This document shows positions 1 through 12,032 of a stretch of DNA of 64,000 nt, piece after piece. Every line of letters begins with the position of its first letter. Positions within the stretch are counted from its first letter, which is position 1. This DNA comes from Eucalyptus grandis (Eukaryota; Streptophyta; Magnoliopsida; Myrtales; Myrtaceae): the NCBI RefSeq assembly GCF_016545825.1, contig NC_052622.1, positions 43,175,263-43,239,262 of the forward strand, given 5' to 3'. The position numbers were made by a program, and so were the translations under genes. Below the pieces are notes generated by a model that saw only the letters and a list, made by a program, of their open reading frames with translations, was not told the DNA's origin and did not search any database.

Positions 1-157
1 ATTTATGGACTATATTAAACAAAGTAAAAATTTATGGATGATATTGCACGTGTCAAAGAGCGTTGGGGGTTCAAACGAAAATCGGGTGGATGGATAGACC
101 CGTGTAATGACCCGTCTTGGTCCTATTCGGATGGATCCGAATATCGGGTTTGAAATC

Positions 158-196
158 GGCCCAACACAAAGCGGGAAAAGATTGATCCAATGGGCC
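158..196 (+). promoter_or_regulatory. Site II elements and CCAAT box of the RPB12 promoter
   Basis: GGCCCA at 158-163 and TGGGCC at 191-196 are the two orientations of the plant site II element (TGGGCY). CCAAT lies at 187-191 and overlaps the second element. Site II elements are common in promoters of plant housekeeping, ribosomal and growth-linked genes. The spacing upstream of the TATA box and the start codon at 338 fits a proximal promoter. Seen directly; function inferred. Confidence 0.55.
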
Positions 197-225
197 GGGA
201 GCCCACGATCAGCCACACAGAGCGG

Positions 226-232
226 TATAAAC
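226..232 (+). promoter_or_regulatory. TATA box of RPB12
   Basis: TATAAAC lies 112 bp before the RPB12 start codon. Transcription would start around 255-260, giving a leader of about 80 bases. Confidence 0.5.
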
Positions 233-319
233 GCTCTGAGGCGTCCTCCTCCGTACCTTCTTCTTCAAAGCGATTTCTCAAGAAATCTCCGCGACCTCGC
301 TCCCCGCTCGCACCGGCAA

Positions 320-328
320 AAACCCTAA
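320..328 (+). promoter_or_regulatory. Telo-box in the RPB12 leader
   Basis: AAACCCTAA lies in the 5' leader, 10 bp before the start codon. Telo-boxes together with site II elements are a known combination in plant genes of the transcription and translation machinery, which fits this gene. Confidence 0.55.
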
Positions 329-337
329 CCGGAATCA

Positions 338-1822
338 ATGGACCCGCAGCCTGAACCGGTCAGCTACATCTGCGGAGGCAAGTCTTCTTCTCCTCCTCCT
401 TCTCGAACAATCAATCTCTCTTTCGATGCTTCGGTGATTTCCGACGGTTTCTAGTTCGGGCGATTTCGTGCTTTTGGTGGGGTTTTTGATTTGTCTTGAG
501 GTGGTGGTGGTGGTTGTTGATGATGGCGTGCAGATTGCGGGATGGAGAACACGCTGAAGCCCGGGGACGTCATCCAGTGCAGGGAGTGCGGGTACCGCAT
601 CCTCTACAAGAAGCGCACCCGCCGAAGTAAGCTCCCATTGCCCTGTGTTTGGTGCTTTATGTTATCTATGGGCTTGGTGTGTTCGTCTGGATGACTCTGT
701 GAATCGCGATCGTGGAACTGAGGGTGCAATTATTGGCCTTTCGGAATAGATGGGCTTGGTTGTTGACTTCTACTGCTAGTTGGGGATGTAGTGAACTGGG
801 TTCCTCTGTTGTCCATCGGACCGAGTTAGCTAAAGTTCGATTGGTGCTATCGCGATTTGGAGTCAGGTTCTTGTGATGGTGCACAGGGTTTTGCTGTAGA
901 TGTTTTTGAGGCTGAATGTATAGAGTTTGGCAGTCTGTAGCCATCATGGGAAGGGAATTAACCTAGCCGGTATTGAAAGGTCCCATAGCAAAGTTTCCGT
1001 GAATGAAATTGTCTAAAGTTGTTATTACAAGGAACCTCGACAAGTAGTTTGGAGCAACATCTTTTGGAGAGTTGTTGCCCTATTCTCTTGTTCTTTTTTT
1101 TTTCTTTCTGTTTCTTTGGTGGAGGAGTGGTTGTTTTAGATGATGAAATGAGACCAGGATTGGAGGGCCTTTTTGTTGAATGGACTCGTCTAAATTCTCT
1201 ATTACTAGTACACAGACAGAAAATCATATTTTGTGCGTGAAGAGTCAGGTTAAAAAGCTTGTAAAATCTTTAGAATATCAGCTTTTTGTTGGGATCCTAG
1301 TGGTTTTCAATATTGCATGTACACAAAATCAATTTGCTTTAACTTTTGTGTACTGAGCTCTCTATTTTGAATAAGTCATCTATGAAGTAAGTGGCTTTGT
1401 TTCTCTATCTTGTTATGGTAGATTTACCTCACTAAAAGGGATGCTTATCTGGAAGGTTTCTCAATCATAATCATCTGTATTCAAGATAGAAAGGTACACA
1501 ATGGTCAGATTAAGGCTAGTGCAGTTTGAAGTTCTCTATACTTAATTGGACCCAGGGACATACTTTTTGTTTTTGATGAGGTTTTATTGACGGATACACA
1601 CTTTTACCTTTAAATATTCTGCAACTTCCATGGGCCCCATGCATGTGATATTATTGTTACGGGGCTGAGTATGCTCACTTAATCTCTTAAATAAACTTTA
1701 GCTCACCTTTCATGTTCTTGAACATAAGTTTCTCTGTTCTTTCTACTTCTTTCTTGGAACAGACAATTGCTGACCTCTTTTGATTTGTGATCCTTGCAGT
1801 CATTCAGTATGAGGCCCGTTGA
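338..1822 (+). CDS. RPB12: DNA-directed RNA polymerase subunit RPB12/RPABC4 (51 residues, shared by Pol I, II, III and the plant-specific polymerases)
   Basis: Three exons can be read: 338-377, 534-626 and 1800-1822, which total 156 bases or 51 codons plus stop. The protein starts [13 protein letters not shown] and ends IIQYEAR, as in plant RPB12-like proteins of the same length. It has one C4 zinc ribbon: CxxC in exons 1-2 (C12, C15) and CxxC in exon 2 (C29, C32), followed by the basic run KKRTRR. RPB12 is a small structural subunit common to the nuclear RNA polymerases. Intron 1 (378-533) has a GC donor (GGAG|GCAAGT) and a normal AG acceptor; only this donor restores the Gly-Asp-Cys-Gly reading. 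Intron 2 (627-1799) is GT-AG and 1,173 bp long. The gene looks intact and constitutively expressed. Confidence is high because every residue of this tiny conserved protein is accounted for. Confidence 0.95.
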
Positions 1823-3433
1823 AAGAGCTTGAGGATGTGGGCTTCAATTTCCATACAGACTTGTTTGTCATTGTGACTGGGGTACGTGGTGGTATGTCTT
1901 TGGAAGGTAGTCATGAACAGAAGAGAGGTAACTGCTGTGCAGTCTTGTAAGCATGTGTGAGTGCCAACTTGTCAAGAGCTTGGATAATGTTGATATAATT
2001 TTGGTTAAATGTGTACTGTGACACCAGCTCGTTCCAATTCTTCTTCTGTATTGGGAGCAGTTTTTGTTTGTCAATTAATTCGTCTTCGTATAACCTGGTG
2101 ATGGAAGCACACATGACAAAATTGATGCAATGGATCAGCATCGAACTATCACATAGGTTTGCGCTAAATCTTCTGCTGTAGTTGCCCCTGAGGGGGATTA
2201 AGAGAATACTAGCGCCTTGTTCCAGAAGCAATTGAATAGTAAATCTCAAAATGATCTGTGCAAATGTTTACGTGAAGACCTCTGCTTTCCAAAATGTTTG
2301 ATAATTTTAAACACGAAAAACAGTGGGGCTCAACTTCGTCGTTCTGGGTGGGTTGGGTTAGGGCTTGTGCTGGTGGAAGATTAGTGGCTGAAGGCTATTT
2401 ATACATGACTCTGCTTGAGAGTAAAAGAAAAACCCGTCCAAACAAAAAAGCATCTCAACACGAGCTTCATCAATTCTTAACAATATTTCTTCTTAACAAC
2501 TATTCAAAACCCTAGAAGCTATTCCAAAATAAAAAAATTTGGACGATTACCAAACGCGTTTTTTACTCAAAAGGAAACAAAATAAAAATAATCGTTTTGA
2601 CAGTCAAAGATAAAATTTAGGATACCCATAAAATTTATCTTATTATGCATTTAGGTGTCGTTTGCAGTCAAAATAAAATTTAGGATATAATAAAATTTAA
2701 GACAAGAAAAAGTCAAATATAAAGGATGTAAATCGGATAAAATTATATTATGGGAGAAATGTCATAAATGATGGATATAATTTTTAACATTCATATTAAG
2801 AAAGTTATTTTTCTCGAATGATAAACTTATTAAATTAACAAAATCAATAAAATTAAAATTGTTTGATAAAAAAATTAAGCAAATGAAAAATATATTTTAA
2901 TGTATAAATAATATTTGAATTCTAATATAAGAAATTCATAATAGAAAGATAAGAAATTAGTTATTTTAATTTAATCTTATTTTTATTTATATATTCGAAA
3001 TTAATTTAATTTTAAAATATAGATTCAACATATTTATTACATATTTTAGGTATTTTAGTATTTTTGGTATATTAATATATTGTACTATTTAATAAAATTT
3101 TATTAGAGAGTGATGGAAAGAGAAGAAAGAATAACAAAGAAATTATTAGAAAAAGAGTGGAAAAAAAAAGCAAATAAAAATAAATAGGCAAAAGTGTTGC
3201 GAGAGAGTTTCACTATTTTCATTTGTAAAAATTTTTGTTCATTTATACTAACATGTTATTTATACCAAACAATGTACATAATTTGATGTAAATATATCCG
3301 ATTGCAATTATCAAACAATTAATATGATATAATAAAATCTATAAATTTTATATCTTATTATATCCAATATTATTCTTATTAGAAATTCAGAAAAACAAAT
3401 GTAGCATAAATAGACCTAAAATCACAAGATGGC
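1823..3433. other. 3' flank of RPB12 and AT-rich gap
   Basis: 1823 to about 2,300 is probably the RPB12 3' UTR and downstream flank. About 2,500-3,430 is very AT-rich, with A/T runs and no codon-like reading frame. No gene, RNA or bounded transposon is visible to me here. Confidence 0.5.
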
Positions 3434-6400
3434 TAAAGAACCACCATATGGCTAAAAATTGTCCGATTTCTCTATCTTCTTTTCTAGTTTAAGGAGACAT
3501 TGACTTTGGTTTTTAGCATTGTCGAATGAAGAAAAATAGTGGACTGTAGCTTTGCAGTTCACTTGCGATGAGAGCAGTGGTGATGAGAGAGGAGCACGAT
3601 TTGATTCGAACGCTTGCATTGAGAGCAACGGCGATTGAAGAGGGAAGGGTACAAAGGCTTCGACTTGCTACAGGAACTGGAAATTGCTTAGGCGATTCCA
3701 AATGTGGAGTCAAGCTACCTACAAGCCAGAGATCAGCTAAAACAGGAGAGAAGAGAAGAGTACAATCCCGGTTTGTCATTTTTGAGTGTCTTCTCAATTA
3801 AGCCTCAGCATCTCATTTACTCTTAGAAGACCAAACGAGTTGAAATACGAGTCATTCAAGTGACCCATCATGACCCGCTGTATTGGGCCTTGTCTTTTTC
3901 GTTAATTCATTATGCCTTATTCTGTCGCCAAACGAGTTACCCCCTCGAGGCGGGTTCCCTTGAACACGAGTCGCAATCAGGGGTTTCGGCTCTAGTGGAA
4001 ATTGGACTTCGGCAACTTGAATCACGGCCTCATCAGCAGGCCAATACGATCAAGAAAGCGATCCGACGGCCACTGTGTTGTCATCGAGATGGAGACAAGT
4101 TTAGAATCATTTTTTCCGCCGTATCTCCCAGTTCCAGTGAAGAAGGCGTTGGAGATTCACGATCGATTTTCGTACGTCCGATGTTCTTGTCTTCGTTCGA
4201 TTCCTGCTTACCCCCCAGTGGAGACGCTTGCGAGGACCTTTCTTTCCACAAAAAAGGACGAGCGAGCGTTCCCCGAAGTCCAAGCAGCGGGTCGTGCACT
4301 TCGGAGCGACTCGGGTTCGGATAGTCCAAAAATATCCAGTTTCTTGAAAATCACCCGCTCTTTATGAAATTACCAGTGGATGCTTGTTTCCTGCTAGCTA
4401 GGTAACTTGGGATGAAAGTGATCATATGAATTAAATGAATGACTACTACTATAAAAAAATCACAAATTATGCCTATTGTACATTAACATCTCGAATTTTT
4501 AAAACTTACTGATTGTGATGCAAATATCCCAAAGTTTTTTTCTTTTTGGTTTTTCGTCATAAAAAAACCCGAATTTATACCGGTATGACAAATATACGTT
4601 GTATGGAGCTAATATAGAGGGCATATATGATTTGTTTTGTGATACGAAAAAAAAAATGTGGGTATTTGTGTCGCTGTGAACAACTTAGGAAAGATCTTCT
4701 TTCTACAAAAAAGGACAAGTCAACGGTTCCCCAAGTCCAAGTAGCGTGTCGTGTCATTCGAATTGTCCAAAAATATACAGCTGCCTGAAAGTAACCCGCT
4801 CTTTATTAAAAAAAAAAAAAAAAACCAATAGTAATTTGTTTTATGCTGGCTATGTAACTTGGGACAAACACGATATTTTGAATTAAATAAAAAAAAATCT
4901 CAAATTATGATTATTGTGATATAAATACTCCAGTTTTTCCGTGATACAAGAAAATTGGGGATATTTGCGTTAAAGTTGGCAACTTTCTGATTTTTGTGAC
5001 ATAAAAAAAGTTGGGAATATTTATATCATAGTGAAAATAATTTAGGTTTTTCATGGTATTGTTTTTGAGTTTTTATGGTATTTGCCCATAAATGAAAGAA
5101 TTGTAAAAATTTCGCAAAAATAATATAACTATAGAAGAATTGGAAAAACTCTGGTGTGTGTATATATATATTTGTTGTTTTTCTTCGTTTGGCCGCATGT
5201 TGATGGAATGCATCTTTGGTACGTTGTGACTACTCTCTCGCCTCACTTCAGACAATTTATTAGTCTAAAATCTCAAGTGAATGTCGATTAAAGCCGTACG
5301 ATTACCCTGTAATTACCAAAGGCATAGATAGCACCGTAAGTTACATCAAACACGAAGCGAACGCAAAATGACGGGCCAAAATCCAATTTTTTTTAAACCA
5401 CCCGATTCATTCCCTAGATTCACATTAGATACTAAAAAAAGTGTGTGGGTTTGACGATCTTGAGCCGTCCGCATCGACGAATTCGATAGATCGAAGAAAG
5501 CCTAAGGCAATCTATCAACACAGTTGCAACCACAAGTTTCGATGCCCCCCATGTCGTTTGGGTCAAGCATCCGATCAATATGCTTCGAGGGATTGTCAGT
5601 CTTTTCGGCATGATGGATTTTTTTTTTTTTAACAAGTGTCAAACTGAAAAATCTGTGATTTTTTAAGGTTTGAACTAATCTCATCTAATCTCTCAATAGA
5701 ACATTTCTACATATTTCAGCGGTGCAGGAGAAATCGACCGTTGCGATTGATCTAAAAGATTGGATAAGTCAAAACTCACGAGAAACCAAATTAGCTTTTC
5801 GATGGCCATTAAATTTTTCACTGTCATCTGATGACAGAGATTTCAAACTCATCGACTCACAAAATTGAAGTGAGTCTCGACATAAATTTGAACAACCGAA
5901 TGAACATATTCCAGATGTGAGTCTGAACTTGAATCTGAACAAACGAATGAATATATTTAGGAAGTGAATTTGAACATTAATTTGAACAAATGAAAGAAAT
6001 ATACTCAGGAAGTGAGTATGAACACGAATCAAATGAAAACAACCAACGAATATAAGGTGGATATTACCAATAACGTGACATATGAAGTTACAAATATAAC
6101 ACACCAAGTTTAGATTCATTATTTTTATATACAACATCTCACCACACCTTAGAAAATCGATCGAACACCATTTAAGCATGTATGAAATCAATAAGATAAA
6201 TCAAATAATCACAAAACTTCCACACTATTATTCTACAGAGATCAACCAACCAAGTTAAGTGTTAAGTAGATTAAACTAACTTAATATCTAGAGTTTTCAC
6301 TTACCTTGAAAGTGACTTCGGACTCGGAGCTTTTAATCACCTTTAAGCAAACTAAACAAAACCGAAAATCAGCAATGTTTAATTTTAAAAACGGTAGAAT

Positions 6401-8250
6401 CTATTGGTATGAAGTAGTGAAATTAAATGATTTACCTCGTTTAGACTCAAAAGGTTGAGACATAAACTTTGATTAATTCGAGTATTTGATTAATTTGAGT
6501 GTGGGAACTCTGTTTTCATTTGTGGGTTTTTGAAGATGAAAGCTTGAAGAAGTGAGTGGGTGGTTGAAAGTTAATGAAGTGGGATCTCTACTTTTGGAAA
6601 GCCAAAGCTTGCCATGGTTTTCCTTATATGACCAAGGCAAGAAAATATTTAAAGAGTTCTCAAGAGTAATGATTTATTTAAAAGAAATTTTAAACTTTAC
6701 CTAAAACGTAAGTGCTTCAATCAATAAGCTTCAAATGACTCCTATGAGGCTTAGCTAGGATACACTTAGCCCAAAATATATAGTCACAAGAAGATACTTT
6801 AATAGAAATGAAGATGAGGTCCTCTTCTTTTACCAAGTATGTGCATGAATCACCAATGCATTAATTGATGAAATTATGCATGATGTCAAAGCTACCGAGT
6901 TCAATGTCTCAAACCAAAGTATAGGTGTAAAATTTTTGAGTCCACTAAAGTCATCAATGAAAGACATTAAAAATTAGAAAAATTTCAATTCCATACATTT
7001 GAATCATAGATTTGAATCTTGAATATCATTAAATATGAATTTTAGAGCACACTGGCCCTACTCTATAAATAAATATGGTGACGAGTTAAGTATCGTTGTC
7101 CTACACCATTAGTGTACATGTCGGAATCTATCAACTTAACGTTAACATCTTAGACTCTTAGAGATTTGGTTGTGGAAATTAACCTTAAATATTATTACCG
7201 AATCATGGGAATTTCTGAATGTCACAATTTGTGTCATACTATTCAAGTTTAGGGTTTTAAGTGATGCAAAAAAAGTTTGTGATATTTATATTATATTGGG
7301 TATTATTTGAGGTTTTTTGGTAATATTTGCCCCTAAATGAAAGTTCGTGAAAAGTTCGCAGAAAGAATATAGCGGTAGAAGAACTGAAAAAACTTTGGTG
7401 AATATTCTTTCTTTTTTTGTTTTCCTTCTTTTGGCCGCAGGTTGATGAAGTCATCTCTGTTACGTTGTGACAATGATCTAGCCTCACTCTAGACAATTGA
7501 TTAGTCCAAAATCTCAAATGAATGTTGATTAAAGCCATGCCATTAATCTGCAAGTCACTTCAATCACGAAACGAACAAAACGCAAGGCCAAAATGCAAAT
7601 ATTTTAACCCACCTGATTTATTCCCCAAATTCACATTAGATTACTGTAAACATGGGAACCGCATGAATTTGACGATCTCGAGCAGTCCAAATTAACGAAT
7701 TTAATCGACCAAAAAGAGTACGCTCCTATGTGGTTTGAGTCGCGCATCTGATCAATGTGCTCAAAGGGATCATCAGTCTTTGCGGTGGGACCGAATTTTT
7801 TTCTTTTTAAATGAGTGTCAAACTGAAATAAAATCTGCGACTTTTTGAGCATTGAACTAATCTAATCTAATCTAATGCAATCTCGAGTCAAGATGGAGCA
7901 TTTCTGGAGATTTTACCCGCGCATGGGAGAAACCGACCGTTGCGATTTGGTATGAAGGAACGGGCGGGTTGAAACTCACATGTCACCAGCAAGAAACGCC
8001 GTCAAAATCCGTCCTTTTCGGACAGTTCGTCGTTTCCGTCGTCTCAGTCTCATTTGAGGTAAGCAGGCCACGACGAGGTGTCCTTGTTGCGGTGGGAACG
8101 CCGGAAGTAGAAATGGTAAACCTACCGAAGTGAACTGGATGGAGAGACAAGCGAGTTTTGGCAAGTAGCAGGTCGAAAAGCTCTTTAAATTCGCCGTGTT
8201 TGTTTCGCATTGATCCGACGCTCTGATCATCGTCGTAGAAGTCAGGCGGA
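3434..8250 (+). repeat. YSL inter-gene spacer, unit 0 (its upstream gene is missing)
   Basis: This stretch is collinear with the spacers that follow YSL-A and YSL-B. It starts with the element found ~500 bp downstream of those genes (12,515 and 26,105). It then runs through the same blocks (3,950 = 12,960; 4,745 = 14,090; 5,440 = 15,300; 6,300 = 15,930; 7,260 = 18,540) and ends in the YSL promoter and leader. Relative to the later copy it lacks about 240 bp near 4,020 and has only one unit of the 426-bp repeat (landmark TAGCTAGGAT at 6,752). No YSL exon precedes it, so a gene has been lost upstream. Short reading frames inside it are not supported as genes. Confidence 0.75.
8059..8245 (+). 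other. Putative 5'-UTR intron of YSL-A
   Basis: GAG|GTAAGC at 8,058/8,059 and GTCAG at 8,241-8,245 could bound a 187-bp intron ending 7 bp before the start codon. The same signals occur at identical spacing in YSL-B (21,580-21,766), and the donor also survives in the orphan leader near 19,290. Inferred from consensus and conservation only. Confidence 0.4.
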
Positions 8251-8252
8251 AA

Positions 8253-11200
8253 ATGGTCCTCGGCAAAGACGAATCAGAGATGGCGGAGAGAAGCGACCGC
8301 TCGTTGTCGGAGGACGAGAACCAGATGAATCCGGATTCCGAGGCAGAGAAGAAGAGGGGTGGGAGCCGGAGCCAGAGTGGGGAGGACGAGAGCAACGGCC
8401 TGTCAGTGGAGAGGAATTTCGAGGGCCAGGCAGTGCCGTCGTGGGGGAGGCAGCTGACGTTCAGGGCGTTTGCGGTGAGCTTCATACTGAGCATCGTGTT
8501 CGCCTTCATCACCATGAAGCTGAACCTCACGGTGGGCATTGTCCCATCGCTGAACGGCTCGGCGGGGCTCCTCGGGTTTCTCTTCGTCAAGACGTGGACC
8601 AAGGTCCTGGACAAGTCCGGGCTGCTCCAGGTCCCCTTCACGCGGCAGGAGAACACGGTGATCCAGACCTGCGTGGTGGCTTCCTCCGGCATCACTTTCA
8701 GCGGAACCTTGGCTCGTCTTTCACTCTTAGCTGCAGTTTGAGATACCGCGAACTGTGAAGTGCTCTGTTTTAGCAGTTAATGTCTGCTGACATGCTCTCT
8801 GTCACTTGTAATCGAAAAGGCTGGATTGTTTTATATGATATCTTCATATCTCTTCTCAAGCTGTAGAAGGAAAAAAACTGATTGAATGGAATGACAACAG
8901 AACCACTGGATCGTTATAAAAGGTTTTGTCTAATAATGCTTACATTTTGTTTCACTGTTTTGTACAATCTCTATTTCGGAATAAGTTACGTATAACAAAC
9001 TGTACATTAACAATTTGCGCTCAAGACATCAAGAAACTTAAATGAGACAGACCTAAAAGTTTGCCCATTGATTTAATAGTCCCCTTTTATCTATATGACC
9101 TCTTTTGCACAGGAACACCCGTCGCTTAGAAAAATGTTAGTCTCATGGACTCTAAATGAACTGTACTGCATATGCACAGATGACATGTAGGAGGGTTGTT
9201 TCTATATAAACAACACAAAGTAGGGTATTTGGTCATAACCATATTGAATAGTCAGCGCACCAATTTCATGTGCATATCTGAGGTCATGTGTTTCTTGGAA
9301 CATATTCTGTGATAACCAATGCCAATGAGCTCAAGGGGCATGCAGGGATAATGCTCATTTAGTCCTTCGAAGTTATCATTCAGAATATGGATGCAACTAT
9401 GCAAAAATGAAGGAACCTCCCCTAAGTTTGAGTGCATGCTCGTTTGCTAACAATCTCCAAATAAAATCAGTTGCCGATAGCGAATTTACCTATTTATTGT
9501 CACCACTGCTTCCTTTCCTTTTGGGCCAGACCACTGCTTGTTCAATTCAATTCGTTTTCCCACTTTATTGTCATGGTTTACCGTTGTTTCAGTTGCTTGA
9601 AATGTATTTCAGCTGGAAAAGAAAGAAAAATATTTGACTGGAAAGTACTATAAACCTCTGCTTCTCTCAACAAAAAAAGATAAAAAGGCTCTCCTTCTGT
9701 TTCATATGGAACATTTATTAGACTAAAGTGGTCTGTCTTTAGTCATTGACCTCCCTTTATCACGTATTAGAATAAGGGCGACTTTCTATCCAATGATAAT
9801 CTCTCTGAATTTGATTGAAGAAAGTAATTATAAGAGACGTAAACTTGCGTATTGTTTTTGGATGAGCAGGAGGTTTCGGGAGTTATCTCTTTGCAATGAG
9901 TGCACGAGTTGCTAGTCATTCAACGGTTCCGCTGAGCACTCATGTTTTCAAAAACCCATCACTGCCGTGGATGATTGGTTTTCTATTTGTTGTCAGTTTC
10001 CTAGGCCTCTTTGCTGTGGTGCCTCTCCGAAAGGTACTCTTTACATGTTGCATGTTTTTTTCTGTAGCACTTGCCCTTGAAAATGTCGTTCAAATTATAG
10101 TAATTGCCAATTAATCTCCACAGTACACTTCACTTGAAAAGATTCTCTTTGGCCATAAGGAATCAAACTGTGGGGGCTTCCATGTACTGTTTGAGTACTT
10201 CACCGACGCTTGCCCTTCTCTGGTTTCAGATTATGATTATTGACTTCAAGTTAACGTATCCTAGCGGCACGGCAACTGCTCATCTTATAAATGGTTTCCA
10301 CACACCTGGAGGGGCCAAGCTAACTAAGTAAGACACTACAAGCTGGAAAGCCTTCTCATTTGTGTGTCAATATGTTGGTTCTCATCGGCTTTAATTTTTC
10401 TCCTGAAGGAAACAAGTGAAGGCATTGGGAAAGTTCTTCTCCTTCAGCTTCTTGTGGGGCTTTTTCCAATGGCTCGACAAAGCTGAAGATGGTTGTGGTT
10501 TTGCAAAGTTCCCTAGTTTGGGGCTTAAGGCTTTCCAAAACAGGTGCATAAGCTTAACAAACTTCCACTTTACACTCTGTGACTACTTTTGTGTTGTAAG
10601 CTGGCCTTTGCTTCGATGTCATGCACTTTAATAAGCAAAGCTATTAGCTGACTCTCTTACATGGATAACGTGAAGGTTTTACTTTGATTTCTCCGCAACA
10701 TATGTTGGAGTTGGGATGATTTGCCCATACATTATAAATATCTCAGTGCTACTAGGAGGAACTCTATCCTGGGGTTTAATGTGGCCTCTAATAGAAACCA
10801 GAAAGGGACATTGGTATCCTGCAGAGGCAAGCCCAACCAGCATGCGCGGACTTCAAGGTTATAAGGCAAGTCAATATATACATGCAAATGTGCAAGTTTG
10901 TTTGTCTTTTATATATCCTCTAATCTTACAATACCAATTTGTCAGGTTTTCATTGCCATTGCCACGATATTGGGTGATGGGCTCTACAACTTCTTCAAGG
11001 TGTTTGGCCGAACGCTCTTTGACTTGTACCATCATCTCATGTCCTCCCCTTTGCGAATGGTTCCTCTCTTGATAACCCTCAAGTGTCTTATGATGACCAA
11101 CGACGGACACAGCTTTTCCTAAAAGATCAAATCCCTACATGGTTTGCAGTTGCAGGGTATGTCACAATAGCAGCCATATCCACAGCTACTCTTCCGCACA

Positions 11201-12032
11201 TATTCCCCCAACTCAAATGGTATTACATTTTAGTCATCTATCTCTTCGCTCCAACCTTGGGTTTCTGCAATGCCTATGGTTGTGGGCTCACCGACTGGTC
11301 TCTTGCCTCGACTTATGGGAAGCTTGCCATCTTCGTGATTGGGGCATGGGTCGGTGCCTCACATGGTGGAATTCTTGCTGGTTTAGCCGCATGTGGAGTC
11401 ATGGTGAATATTGTATCTACAGCCTCGGACCTGATTCAGGACTTCAAGACAGGCTATCTGACTTGGCTTCACCGCGGTCCATGTTTGTGAGTCAGGTGAT
11501 CGGTATTGCCATGGGCTGCGTTATCTCTCCCTGCATCTTTTGGCTTTTTTACAAGGCCTTTAGGGATCTTGGACTCCTAGGAAGTGAATATCCTGTCCCC
11601 TACGGAACTGTTTATCGCAGGATGGCCGAACTTGGGGTGGAAGGCTTCTCTTCCTTGCCCAAACACTGCCTCACGCTCTGCTACGGTTTTTTTGCGGCGG
11701 CCATGATCATAAATGGGTTTAGGGACTTAGTTGGTAAGAAGTGGGCCTGTTTCATCCCGCTGCCAATGGCTATGGCAATACCCTTCTACATAGGGCCATA
11801 CTTTGCCATTGATATGTGCGTTGGTAGCTTAATCCTGTTCATCTGGGAGAAAACCAACAAAGCCAAGGCCGACGCATTTGGGCCAGCGGTAGCCTCAGGT
11901 CTGATTTGTGGGGATGGCATATGGACATTGGCTAGCTCAATACTCGCTGTCGTAGGGGTTAATCCACCAATTTGCATGAAGTTCCTATCAAGAGCCACAA
12001 ACAAGACAGTTGATGCCTTCCTGGGATCTTAG
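8253..12032 (+). pseudogene. YSL-A: YSL metal-nicotianamine transporter, probably non-functional
   Basis: Six exons match YSL-B: 8253-8703, 9870-10033, 10230-10327, 10409-10543, 10676-10865 and 10946-12032. Three lesions are visible. The exon 1 donor reads GCG|GAACC where YSL-B and YSL-C have G|GTATG and G|GTACG, so the invariant GT is GA. In exon 6 a 19-bp deletion lies between 11,038 and 11,039, removing the start of a hydrophilic loop and shifting the frame. A further 1-bp deletion at about 11,461 shifts it again and leads to TGA at 11,488. The remaining exons keep the OPT-family text, including the [13 protein letters not shown] block in exon 3 and a normal C-terminus. Intron 5 has a GC donor, as in all copies. 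A truncated product from a cryptic donor is possible but would lack most membrane helices. The intact relative is YSL-B, 13.5 kb downstream. Confidence 0.85.

Noticed and set aside
1911..2249. A 112-codon minus-strand frame in the RPB12 3' flank
   Set aside because: It has no recognisable domain, overlaps the probable 3' UTR and has no promoter features.
5769..6191. A 140-codon minus-strand frame in spacer 0
   Set aside because: It is phenylalanine- and isoleucine-rich as expected from AT-rich DNA, and it is broken in the homologous spacers at 15,650 and 28,740.
7976..8695. Long minus-strand open frames (about 240 codons) antisense to YSL exon 1, also at 21,497-22,213 and 32,491-33,027
   Set aside because: They mirror the GC-rich exon 1, whose codon bias keeps the opposite strand open. 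There is no independent domain or splice signal.
8210..8758. A 182-codon frame overlapping YSL-A exon 1 in another phase
   Set aside because: It is an alternative-phase shadow of exon 1 with arginine- and glycine-rich composition typical of GC-rich sequence.
11139..12032. A 297-codon plus-strand frame overlapping YSL-A exon 6
   Set aside because: Its first half is out of frame with the transporter. It becomes transporter-like only after the 1-bp deletion, so it is a product of the frameshift and not a separate gene.
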